Position numbers and translations under genes: made by a program. A stretch of 64,000 nucleotides of DNA from Massilia phyllostachyos. GTDB taxonomy: Bacteria > Pseudomonadota > Gammaproteobacteria > Burkholderiales > Burkholderiaceae_D. Within the stretch, counting starts at the first letter, position 1, and each line of letters begins with the position of its first letter. The stretch is taken from contig NZ_JAJNOC010000004.1 in NCBI RefSeq assembly GCF_021044825.1, forward strand, positions 1 to 64,000. The letters are read 5' to 3'. A model generated the notes under the pieces. That model saw nothing but the letters and a program-made list of their open reading frames with translations, was not told the DNA's origin and searched no databases. Positions 37,338 through 45,655 of the stretch are shown one piece after another.

Positions 37338-38816
37338 ATGTCCGAACCGATCCGATTCTTTTACCGCGGCGCCGTCCACGAAGTGCGCGATGCTGCGCCC
37401 ACGCAGACCATCCTGCAGCACCTGCGGGAGGATCTGCATTGCACCGGCACCAAGGAAGGCTGCGCCGAGGGCGACTGCGGGGCCTGCACGGTGGTGATCG
37501 GCTCGCTGGAGAACGGCAAGCTGGAGATGAAGGCGGTGAATTCCTGCATCCAGTTCACGCCGACCCTGGACGGCAAGGCCCTGTTCACGGTCGAGGACCT
37601 GCAGGCGCAGGACGGCAGCCTGCACCCGGTGCAGCAGGCCCTGGTCGAATGCCACGGCTCGCAATGCGGCTTCTGCACGCCGGGCTTCGCGATGTCGCTG
37701 TGGGGCATGTACCTGAAGCAGGAAAGCCACAGGCTTTCCGGACGCCAGCTCTCGCGCTGCCAGATCGACGACGCGCTGTCGGGCAATCTGTGCCGCTGCA
37801 CCGGTTACCGCCCGATCATCGACGCGGCGCGCCGCATGGTCGAGCTGCCGCCCGCCGCTTTCGACCGCGCCGCGCTGGCCGAACGGTTGCAACTGCTGCA
37901 GCGCGCCCACGGTTTCAGCTATGAAGCGCAAGGCGCGCGTTTCCACGTGCCGCGCACGCTGGATGAGCTGGTGCGCCTGCGCGCTGAACTGCCGCAGGCG
38001 CTGCTGCTGGCCGGATCGACCGACGTCGGGCTCTGGGTCACCAAGCACATGCGCGAGCTGAACGAGATCATCTACCTGGGCCAGGTCGAGGAACTCAAGC
38101 ACGTCGCCGAAGATGACGGCATGCTGGAGATCGGCGCGGGTGTGAGCCTGAACGATGCCTATGCCGCGGTGTGCACCCACTACCCCGACGAACTGGGCGA
38201 GATGTGGCAGCGCTTCGCCTCGCTCCCGATCCGCAACGCCGGCACCCTGGGCGGCAACGTCGCCAACGGCTCGCCGATCGGCGATTCGATGCCGTGGCTG
38301 ATCGCGCTCGGCGCCCGGATCGTGCTGCGCGGCGCGGCCGGCGAGCGCGTGCTGGCGCTGGAGGATTTCTATCTGGGCTACCAGCAGAAGGATCTGCAGG
38401 CGGGCGAGTTCGTGCGGGCGGTGCGCATTCCGCTGCCGCGCGCGGGCTTGCGCTTCCGGACCTACAAGCTGGCGAAGCGCTTCGACCAGGATATCTCGGC
38501 GGTATGCGCCGCGTTTGCCGTCATGCTCGATGGAGATACCGTGACGAACGCGCGCATCGCTTTCGGCGGCATGGCGGCCACGCCCAAGCGGGCTGCCAAC
38601 GCCGAAGCAGCCTTGATCGGCCAGCCCTGGAATGAAGACACCATGCGTGCCGCGATGGCCGCGATGCGCGAGGACTACGCGCCGCTGAGCGATATGCGGG
38701 CGTCGAGCAATTACCGCGTGCAGGCCGCGCAGAACCTGCTGCGCCGCTTCTGGCTCGAGACGCGCGTCGACGATCCACTGCCGGCCGCCGCGGTCAACGC
38801 CTTCGCGCAGGCCTGA
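37338..38816 (+). CDS. xdhA: Xanthine dehydrogenase small subunit (FeS/FAD)
   Basis: XdhA carries the electron-transfer cofactors of the enzyme that oxidises hypoxanthine to xanthine and urate. Residues 1-160 hold two [2Fe-2S] domains: Cys42, Cys47, Cys50 and Cys70, then Cys110, Cys113, Cys152 and Cys154. The FAD-binding domain (about 190-370) contains [20 protein letters not shown] and [20 protein letters not shown]. The CO-dehydrogenase flavoprotein C-terminal domain completes the 492 residues. xdhB starts 11 bp downstream. Confidence 0.96.
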   Translation: MSEPIRFFYRGAVHEVRDAAPTQTILQHLREDLHCTGTKEGCAEGDCGACTVVIGSLENGKLEMKAVNSCIQFTPTLDGKALFTVEDLQAQDGSLHPVQQALVECHGSQCGFCTPGFAMSLWGMYLKQESHRLSGRQLSRCQIDDALSGNLCRCTGYRPIIDAARRMVELPPAAFDRAALAERLQLLQRAHGFSYEAQGARFHVPRTLDELVRLRAELPQALLLAGSTDVGLWVTKHMRELNEIIYLGQVEELKHVAEDDGMLEIGAGVSLNDAYAAVCTHYPDELGEMWQRFASLPIRNAGTLGGNVANGSPIGDSMPWLIALGARIVLRGAAGERVLALEDFYLGYQQKDLQAGEFVRAVRIPLPRAGLRFRTYKLAKRFDQDISAVCAAFAVMLDGDTVTNARIAFGGMAATPKRAANAEAALIGQPWNEDTMRAAMAAMREDYAPLSDMRASSNYRVQAAQNLLRRFWLETRVDDPLPAAAVNAFAQA

Positions 38817-38827
38817 GGAACACGAAC

Positions 38828-41161
38828 ATGAACGACGCCGCCAATCCCGTACTCGCAGCCGCCGACTGGACCGAAGTCGGCCGCCCGCGCAAACACGAAT
38901 CCGCCGTGCTGCACGTGCTCGGCCAGGCCACCTACACCGACGACATCCGCGAAACCGCCGGCACCCTGCACGCGGCCCTCGGCCTGTCGAACCGCGCCCA
39001 TGCGCGCATCCTCGGCATCGATCTCGACCCGGTCCGCGCCAGCCGCGGCGTGGTGGCGGTGCTCACCGCGCAGGACATCCCCGGCCTGAACGACTGCGGC
39101 CCGATCATCCACGACGATCCGATCCTGGCCGACGGCCTGGTCCAGTACGTGGGCCAGCCGGTCTTCATCGTCGTCGCCGACAGCCACGACAACGCGCGCC
39201 GCGCGGCCAGGCTGGTGAAGATCGATTACGAGGACCTGCCCGCCATCCTGACCCCGCAGGCCGCGCGCGCCGCGGAGTCCTACGTGCTGCCGCCGATGCG
39301 CCTCGCGCGCGGCGATGCGGAAACCGCTTTCGCCGGCGCACCCCATCGCGTGAAAGGCGAGCTGCACGTCGGCGGCCAGGAGCAGTTCTACCTCGAAGGC
39401 CAGATCGCCTACGCGATTCCGGGCGAAGACCGCGGCATGCACGTCTACTGCTCGACCCAGCACCCGAGCGAGATGCAGCACGTGGTCGCGCACGCGCTCG
39501 GCCTGCATTCGCACCACGTGACGGTCGAGTGCCGGCGCATGGGCGGCGGCTTCGGCGGCAAGGAATCGCAGTCGGCGCTGTGGGCGGCGGCCGCGGCGAT
39601 CGCCGCCGTGCGCACCCGCCGCCCGGTCAAGCTGCGCGCCGACCGCGACGACGACATGCTGGTGACGGGCAAGCGCCACTGCTTCCACTACGAATACGAA
39701 GTCGGCTACGACGCCGATGGCCGCATCGTGGCCGCGAAAGTCGACATGGTCTCGCGCGCCGGCTATTCCGCCGACCTGTCCGGCCCGGTCGCCACGCGCG
39801 CCGTCTGCCACTTCGACAACAGCTATTACCTGTCCGACGTCGACATCCGCGCCGCCTGCGGCAAGACCAACACCCAGTCGAACACCGCCTTCCGCGGCTT
39901 CGGCGGGCCGCAGGGCGCGATCGCCATCGAATACGTGATCGACGAGATCGCCCGCAACCTCGGCCGCGACCCGCTCGACATCCGGCGTCTGAATTTCTAC
40001 GGCAAGAACGAACGCAACGTCACGCCCTACGGCCAGCTCATCGTCGACAACGTGATCCACGAACTGGTCGCCGAGCTCGAAGAGACCAGCGCCTACCGCG
40101 CCCGCCGCGCCGCCATCGACGACTACAACCGCGCCAGCCCCGTGCTGAAGAAAGGCCTGGCGCTCACTCCCGTCAAATTCGGCATCGCCTTCAACGTCAC
40201 CCACCTGAACCAGGCCGGCGCGCTGGTGCACGTCTACGTGGACGGCTCGATCCTGGTGAACCACGGCGGCACCGAGATGGGGCAGGGGATCAACACCAAG
40301 GTGATGCAGGTGGTCGCCCACGAGCTGGGCGTGGACTTGGACCGTGTGCGCGCCACCGCCACCAACACGAGCAAAGTCGCCAACACCTCGGCCACCGCCG
40401 CCTCCACCGGTGCGGACCTGAACGGCAAGGCCGCGCAGGACGCGGCGCGCAAGATCCGCGAACGCCTGGCCGCCTTCGTGGCGTCGCAGTTCGGTGGCGA
40501 CGCCTCAGAAGTACGCTTCGCCGACGACACCGTGTTCGTCGCCGGCCAGGCGCTGCGCTTCGGCGAAGTGGTCGCCAAGGCGTACCTGGCGCGCGTGCAG
40601 CTGTGGTCCGACGGCTTCTACGCCACCCCTGGCCTGCACTGGGATGCGAAGACCATGACCGGCCACCCGTTCTCCTACTACGCCTACGGCGCGGCGGTGG
40701 CGGAAGTCGTGGTGGACACGCTCACCGGCGAATGGAAGCTGCTGCGCGCCGACGCCCTCTACGACGCGGGCAACTCGCTGAACCCGGCCATCGACATCGG
40801 CCAGGTCGAAGGCGCCTTCATCCAGGGCATGGGCTGGCTCACCACCGAGGAATTGTGGTGGAACCCGGCCGGCAAGTTGATGACGCACGCCCCCTCGACC
40901 TACAAGATCCCCGGCATCTCCGACTGCCCGCAGGACTTCCGCGTGCGGCTCTTCGAGAACCGCAACGTCGAAGACAGCATCCACCGCTCCAAGGCCGTGG
41001 GCGAGCCGCCGCTGCTGCTGCCGTTCTCGGTGTTCTTCGCGATCCGCGATGCGATCTCCAGCGTGGGCGGGCACAAGGTCAATCCGCCGCTGAATGCGCC
41101 CGCGACCTGCGAAGAGATCCTCAAGGCGGTGGCCGCCGTGGAAGCTGCGAGCATCGGATGA
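38828..41161 (+). CDS. xdhB: Xanthine dehydrogenase large subunit (molybdenum)
   Basis: XdhB binds the molybdopterin cofactor and carries the purine-oxidising site. The 777-residue product has GHxT-like entry sequences (GRPRKHESAVLHVLGQATYT), the MGGGFGGKESQ motif near 237 and TAFRGFGGPQGAIAIEYVID (Mo domain). NHGGTEMGQGINTKV and the catalytic glutamate in KAVGEPPLLLPFSVFFAI near the C-terminus follow. Length matches bacterial XdhB. The stop codon overlaps the xdhC start by 4 bp (ATGA). Confidence 0.96.
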   Translation: MNDAANPVLAAADWTEVGRPRKHESAVLHVLGQATYTDDIRETAGTLHAALGLSNRAHARILGIDLDPVRASRGVVAVLTAQDIPGLNDCGPIIHDDPILADGLVQYVGQPVFIVVADSHDNARRAARLVKIDYEDLPAILTPQAARAAESYVLPPMRLARGDAETAFAGAPHRVKGELHVGGQEQFYLEGQIAYAIPGEDRGMHVYCSTQHPSEMQHVVAHALGLHSHHVTVECRRMGGGFGGKESQSALWAAAAAIAAVRTRRPVKLRADRDDDMLVTGKRHCFHYEYEVGYDADGRIVAAKVDMVSRAGYSADLSGPVATRAVCHFDNSYYLSDVDIRAACGKTNTQSNTAFRGFGGPQGAIAIEYVIDEIARNLGRDPLDIRRLNFYGKNERNVTPYGQLIVDNVIHELVAELEETSAYRARRAAIDDYNRASPVLKKGLALTPVKFGIAFNVTHLNQAGALVHVYVDGSILVNHGGTEMGQGINTKVMQVVAHELGVDLDRVRATATNTSKVANTSATAASTGADLNGKAAQDAARKIRERLAAFVASQFGGDASEVRFADDTVFVAGQALRFGEVVAKAYLARVQLWSDGFYATPGLHWDAKTMTGHPFSYYAYGAAVAEVVVDTLTGEWKLLRADALYDAGNSLNPAIDIGQVEGAFIQGMGWLTTEELWWNPAGKLMTHAPSTYKIPGISDCPQDFRVRLFENRNVEDSIHRSKAVGEPPLLLPFSVFFAIRDAISSVGGHKVNPPLNAPATCEEILKAVAAVEAASIG

Positions 41162-42189
41162 ACGACTGGCTGCCACAGACGCTGCATGGCCCGGCCGTGC
41201 TGGTGACGGTCGCCCGCGTCGAGGGTTCCGTGCCGCGCGAACCCGGAGCGCGCATGCTGGTCGATGCCGACGGTTTTCGCGGCACGATCGGGGGCGGGCA
41301 CCTGGAGCACCGCGCGCTTGAGATGGCGCGCGCCATGCTGGCAACAGGCGGCGCGGCCTGCATCGAGCGTTTCCCGCTTGGGCCCAAGCTGGGCCAGTGC
41401 TGCGGCGGCATCGCGTGGCTCGTATTCGAAATGGCCGATCCCGACCAACTGGCCATGCTCGACCGCCGCCGCAACGAAGACACGTGGCGTGTAATCCCCG
41501 TAGGGTGGACCGGGCCACGAAAGGCGGCTCCGCCGTCCGCGCGTCCAGGCAGCTCCGGCTCCGCCGAAGCGCAACCGTCAGTTGAACGCGCGGACGGGGG
41601 ACCCGTCCACCCTACGCCCCCCGACTTTGATCGCAACGCGGGAACTCACGTGATGGAACACGATGGCCGCCTCTGGCTCATCGACGCCGTCCTCGCCCCA
41701 CGCGCGCACCTGATGCTGTTCGGCGCCGGCCACGTCGGCGCCGCCATCGTGCGCGCCCTGGCCGATCTACCGTGCCGCATCACCTGGATCGACGAACGCG
41801 ACGACCTGTTCCCCCCACAGGTCCCGGCCAACGTGGCGGTCGAAGCCACCGACACCCCCGAAGCGCTTGTTGAAAACGCACCACACGGCACGACCTTCCT
41901 GGTCATGACCCACAGCCACGCCCTTGACCTGGCCCTGTCCCACGCGATACTGTCCCGCCCCGGCCCCCAGGATTGGTTCGGCCTGATCGGCAGCGACACC
42001 AAGCGCCGCCAGTTCGAGCACCGCCTGCGCGAGCGCGGCGTCGCCGACGAGCGCATCGCCAGCATGGTCTGCCCCATCGGCCTGCCCGGCATCGAGGGCA
42101 AGGCCCCGGCCGTGATCGCAGCCTCCGTGGCGGCGCAACTCCTCACCGTGTGGGAAGCTGCGAGCCAACCCGAAGATTCAACGGAATAA
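41158..42189 (+). CDS. xdhC: Xanthine dehydrogenase accessory protein XdhC with in-frame palindromic insert
   Basis: XdhC binds and sulfurates the molybdenum cofactor before insertion into XdhB. The 343-residue product has the N-terminal XdhC domain (VTVARVEGSVPREPGARMLV, GTIGGGHLEHRAL, GQCCGGIAWLVF). A Rossmann domain follows with LMLFGAGHVGAAIVRALADL and WFGLIGSDTKRRQFEHRLRE. Between them (residues about 113-155) is a Pro/Ser-rich stretch encoded by a palindromic element at 41500-41616, which makes the protein longer than usual. The reading frame is kept. It overlaps xdhB by 4 bp and precedes guaD by 4 bp. Confidence 0.93.
   Translation: MNDWLPQTLHGPAVLVTVARVEGSVPREPGARMLVDADGFRGTIGGGHLEHRALEMARAMLATGGAACIERFPLGPKLGQCCGGIAWLVFEMADPDQLAMLDRRRNEDTWRVIPVGWTGPRKAAPPSARPGSSGSAEAQPSVERADGGPVHPTPPDFDRNAGTHVMEHDGRLWLIDAVLAPRAHLMLFGAGHVGAAIVRALADLPCRITWIDERDDLFPPQVPANVAVEATDTPEALVENAPHGTTFLVMTHSHALDLALSHAILSRPGPQDWFGLIGSDTKRRQFEHRLRERGVADERIASMVCPIGLPGIEGKAPAVIAASVAAQLLTVWEAASQPEDSTE
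41500..41616. repeat. Palindromic element captured in frame inside xdhC
   Basis: The outer inverted arms are CGTAGGGTGGAC (41500-41511) and GTCCACCCTACG (41605-41616). Inner arms GTCCGCGCG (41535-41543) and CGCGCGGAC (41587-41595) are also inverted. The outer arm matches the intergenic hairpin at 43495-43523, which begins GTAGGGTGGGC. The element encodes about 39 residues, from VGWTGPRKAAPPSARPGSSG onward, without a stop. Confidence 0.8.
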
Positions 42190-42193
42190 GAAG

Positions 42194-43498
42194 ATGTCCA
42201 CCGCACCCGATAACGTGCAAGCCTACCGTGCGAGCTTGCTGCACTTTCACGCCGACCCGGCCTTCGACGACCAGGCCCATGCCTGGTTCGAGGACGGCCT
42301 GCTGCTGGTCGAAGACGGTAAAATCAAAGCCGCGGGCGACTACGCCGCGCTGGCAGGCACGCTGCCGCCGGGCGTCACGCCGCAGGACCTGCGCGGCCAC
42401 CTGATCACCCCGGGTTTCATCGACACCCACCTGCATTACCCGCAGACCGACATGATCGCCTCGCCGGCGCCCGGCCTCTTGCCCTGGCTCGAGACCTACA
42501 CCTTCCCGACCGAGCGCCGCTTCGAAGACCCGGCGCATGCGCGCGCCACCGCCGAGTTCTTCCTCGACGAGCTGCTGCGCTGCGGGACCACCACCGCCGT
42601 GGTCTACTGCACCGTGCACCCGCAGTCGGTCGACGCCTTTTTTGACGCCAGCGAAGCGCGCAACCTGCGCATGGTCGCCGGCAAGGTGCTGATGGACCGC
42701 CACTGCCCGGACTTCCTGCGCGACGTCGAGGGTGGGGTGGGCGACAGCGCCGCCCTGATCGAGAAGTGGCACAAGCGCGGCCGCCAGCTCTACGCGATCA
42801 CCCCGCGCTTCGCCCCGACCTCCACCGACGCCCAGCTGCGCGCGACCGCCGAACTGGCGAAGAGCTACCCGGACACCTTCATCCAGACCCACGTCTCGGA
42901 AAACAAGGACGAGTGCAAATGGGTGGGCGAATTGCATCCGCAGGCGCGCAGCTACCTCGACGTCTACGAGCGCTTCGGCCTGATGCGCCCGCGCGCCCTG
43001 TTTGGCCACTGCATCTGGCTCGACGACGAAGACTTCGCGCGCATGGCGGCCACCGGCAGCGCGGCGGCGGTATGCCCGACCTCCAACCTGTTCCTGGGCA
43101 GCGGCCTGTTCGACTTCGAAAAGGCCGACGGCGCGCGCACGCTTCTGTCGCTCGGCACCGACGTCGGCGCCGGCACCTCGTTCTCGATGCTGCAGACCAT
43201 GAACGAAGCCTACAAGGTGGCGCGCCTGAAGGGCAGCTATCTGCCGGCCCTGCGCATGTTCTACCTCGCCACCCTGGGCGCGGCGCGCGCGATGAACCTG
43301 GAAGGCACGATCGGCAGCTTCGCCGTCGGCGCGGAAGCGGATTTCGTGGTGCTCGACCCGAAGGCCACGCCCCTGATGGCGCGCCGCACGGCGCAGCTGG
43401 AGTCGCTGGAAGAGCTGCTGTTCGCGTTCGCGCTCTTGGGCGACGACCGCTCGATCAAGGCAACCTATTCGGCTGGCCGGCAAGTGCATACCCGGTAG
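42194..43498 (+). CDS. guaD: Guanine deaminase
   Basis: Converts guanine to xanthine and ammonia, feeding xanthine dehydrogenase. The 434-residue amidohydrolase has the metal-binding PGFIDTHLHYPQTDM (73-87), TFIQTHVSENKDECKWVG, LFGHCIWLDDEDF and the late aspartate in LGTDVGAGTSFSML. These fit the GuaD subfamily rather than TRZ/ATZ chlorohydrolases. It starts 4 bp after xdhC, so it belongs to the xdhABC-guaD operon. The stop codon is part of a 29-bp perfect hairpin. Confidence 0.95.
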   Translation: MSTAPDNVQAYRASLLHFHADPAFDDQAHAWFEDGLLLVEDGKIKAAGDYAALAGTLPPGVTPQDLRGHLITPGFIDTHLHYPQTDMIASPAPGLLPWLETYTFPTERRFEDPAHARATAEFFLDELLRCGTTTAVVYCTVHPQSVDAFFDASEARNLRMVAGKVLMDRHCPDFLRDVEGGVGDSAALIEKWHKRGRQLYAITPRFAPTSTDAQLRATAELAKSYPDTFIQTHVSENKDECKWVGELHPQARSYLDVYERFGLMRPRALFGHCIWLDDEDFARMAATGSAAAVCPTSNLFLGSGLFDFEKADGARTLLSLGTDVGAGTSFSMLQTMNEAYKVARLKGSYLPALRMFYLATLGAARAMNLEGTIGSFAVGAEADFVVLDPKATPLMARRTAQLESLEELLFAFALLGDDRSIKATYSAGRQVHTR

Positions 43499-43523
43499 GG
43501 TGGGCGGGGACCGCCCACCCTAC
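43495..43523 (+). repeat. Palindromic GTAGGGTGG element overlapping the guaD stop
   Basis: GTAGGGTGGGCGG and CCGCCCACCCTAC form a perfect 13-bp stem around a GGA loop. The element overlaps the guaD stop codon (43496-43498). No T-run follows, so it is more likely a mobile palindrome or mRNA 3'-stabiliser than a classic terminator. It shares its outer arm with the insert in xdhC. Confidence 0.75.
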
Positions 43524-43616
43524 ATGCCTTATTGCAAACGCAAACTCAAGCGGTTAGAGTTGCGCGGTCACGCGGGACATCCATCCCGTACTAACCGCAC
43601 CAGAAAGCCACGATCC

Positions 43617-45104
43617 ATGACCACCAAACTGACCGGCAGCCTGCTGCTCGCCCTGGCCGTCGCTGCCGCTCCAGCCCTGGCCAAGGGCCCGGCCTCGACC
43701 GCCAACGAAACCGCCACCGCCCGCCACTACGCGAGCCTGATCGCCGGCGAGCCGAAGACGGCCGAGCTGACTCTGTTCTTCACCCGCATGCCCAAGGGCG
43801 GCGACCTGCACCATCATTATTCGGGTTCGGTGTATGCCGAATCCTACGTCGACTTTCTCGACATGCAGGGCTACTGCGTCGACAAGCGCACCTACCGCAT
43901 CGAGACCAACAAGGACAACGTGGCTGCCGAACGCGCCAAGCCGGCCAAGGAGCGCAACTGCCTGTCCACGGCCGAAGTCTACGCCGACGACCATACCTGG
44001 CGCGAGCTGCTGCAGCGCTGGTCGAACAAGGACTTCGGCAACCACGGCGCCCTGAACCCGCCGCCGGACCGCCTGTTCTTCCAGACCTTCGGCTTCTTCG
44101 GCCCGGTTTCGAACGCCAACTTCCGCGAAGGCCTGCAGGAACTGAAACAGCGCGCGATCCTGGAAAACGTCGGCTACATCGAGACCATGTTCAAGATGTC
44201 GCCCTTCGTGGTGAACAAGGAGTTCGACAAGCAGGCCTGGGCCAACGTCGGCGACGACAAGGCGTTCGACGCCCAGATGGGCGCCTGGCTGGCGGTGCTG
44301 GAGCAGGACGCGGCCTTCGGCAAGCAGACCGAGGATTTCGTGACGAAGATCCACGAAGCCGCCGAAGGCATCGACGACGAGCGCTTCACCATGCGCTACC
44401 AGACCTATGTGCTGCGCCTGCTCGACCCGTCCCAGGTGTTCTCGTCGATGGTGTCCGGCTTCAAGGCCGCGACCATGAGCGACAAGATCGTGGGCGTGAA
44501 CATCGTCGGCCAGGAGAGCACCATGGTCTCGATGCGCGACTACACCCTGCACATGAAGATGTTCCGCTTCCTGAAGTCGCGCTACCCGGACGTCAAGGTG
44601 GCGATGCACGCGGGCGAGCTGGCGCTGGGCGACGTGCCGCCGGAAAGCCTGACCTTCCACATCGACCAGGCCCTGGTGATGGCGGGCGCCAACCGCATCG
44701 GCCACGGCATCGACCTGGCCCACGAGACCAATGCCCCGGCCATCCTGGCGAAGATGCGCAAGGACGACATCCCGGTCGAGATCAACCTGACTTCGAACGC
44801 CTTCATCAACGGCATCGAGGGCGCCAACCACCCGGTGACGATCTACCGTAAATATGGCGTGCCCTACGTGATCTCGACCGACGACGCCGGCGTGACCCGC
44901 CACACCCTGTCCAACGAGTACGTGCTGTTCGCCAGCCGCTACAAGCCCGACTACGCCGAAATGAAGAGGACCTCGTACAACAGCATCAAGTATGCTTTCC
45001 TCCCAGCAGCAGAGAAGGCCCGCCTGACGCGCCAGCTGGATGAGCGCTTCGCCCGTTTCGAGGCCGATGTCGCCGGCATGGCGGCCAAGGCTGTACGCAA
45101 ATAA
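43617..45104 (+). CDS. Exported adenosine deaminase-family protein
   Basis: Deaminates adenosine to inosine (family inference). The 495-residue product starts with signal peptide MTTKLTGSLLLALAVAAAPA, cleaved after ALA, so it acts outside the cytoplasm. Metal and catalytic motifs are KGGDLHHHYSGS (first His pair), VAMHAGELALG, RIGHGIDLAHE and VISTDDAGVTRHTL. A long middle region (about 75-180) resembles the secreted ADGF/CECR1-type branch more than cytosolic Add. The ATG at 43617 is chosen by the signal peptide. It follows guaD by 118 bp. Confidence 0.85.
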   Translation: MTTKLTGSLLLALAVAAAPALAKGPASTANETATARHYASLIAGEPKTAELTLFFTRMPKGGDLHHHYSGSVYAESYVDFLDMQGYCVDKRTYRIETNKDNVAAERAKPAKERNCLSTAEVYADDHTWRELLQRWSNKDFGNHGALNPPPDRLFFQTFGFFGPVSNANFREGLQELKQRAILENVGYIETMFKMSPFVVNKEFDKQAWANVGDDKAFDAQMGAWLAVLEQDAAFGKQTEDFVTKIHEAAEGIDDERFTMRYQTYVLRLLDPSQVFSSMVSGFKAATMSDKIVGVNIVGQESTMVSMRDYTLHMKMFRFLKSRYPDVKVAMHAGELALGDVPPESLTFHIDQALVMAGANRIGHGIDLAHETNAPAILAKMRKDDIPVEINLTSNAFINGIEGANHPVTIYRKYGVPYVISTDDAGVTRHTLSNEYVLFASRYKPDYAEMKRTSYNSIKYAFLPAAEKARLTRQLDERFARFEADVAGMAAKAVRK

Positions 45105-45655
45105 ACAACACTTGCCCTTCCCGGGCAAAAATTCTTCCGCACCTGCGGCTGGCGGAAAACCCGCCGGCCGCTGTCATGACAATGTCATGAGCGACGCTGG
45201 AAAGTGAGCGCATCACTCATTTTTGTGGCCAACTTGCCACAGATTTACAGCGATGCCGCTGTCGTTTTCCGAAATTGCTTATGTAAATATTTCACTGAAG
45301 TATGCCTTCCGTATAATCGCGCCTTGTGATTTTGCCCGGAACCATCGTCCTCAGCCCCCCATTTCCCCGTTTTTCGACGCATTTATAGGCTCAGCCTATA
45401 AATTCCCATGGAAAAACGTATTTGTCGGGCTGGTCTGAGCTCCTGCACATTTATGGTTGTTAATAAATATGCTTGAAGTTTTCCTAAGGACGTGCGGCTT
45501 GCGTGTAACAGTGATGAAAGATTTCAAATCTACAATCGCCCGGTTCATGAACGCATCCAGCGACGCCGCTTCCGGCAGCCAGGGTTTGCAGTACTTGTGA
45601 AGAGGGACGTGTCGCAGCGTCCAATAACTATTAAGTCTATTTTGGGGTTTTAACA
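45105..45655 (+). promoter_or_regulatory. Long leader of the TonB receptor gene with palindrome
   Basis: This 551-bp gap has no credible gene. A perfect palindrome, TTTATAGGCT-C-AGCCTATAAA, lies at 45382-45402. The segment from 45230 to 45480 is AT-richer than its surroundings and probably contains the receptor promoter. GTTTTAACA just before the ATG offers only a weak ribosome site (GGGGTTTT). The short reading frames here look like noise. No riboswitch or small RNA gene was recognised. Confidence 0.45.

Noticed and set aside
39529-41157. A long open frame running through xdhB into xdhC
   Set aside because: The part before 41158 is the xdhB sequence in another frame (Arg-rich shadow). Only the XdhC part is real.
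45105-45655. A purine riboswitch or small RNA in the TonB receptor leader
   Set aside because: No recognisable purine aptamer core. Only one simple palindrome was found, kept as an operator candidate.
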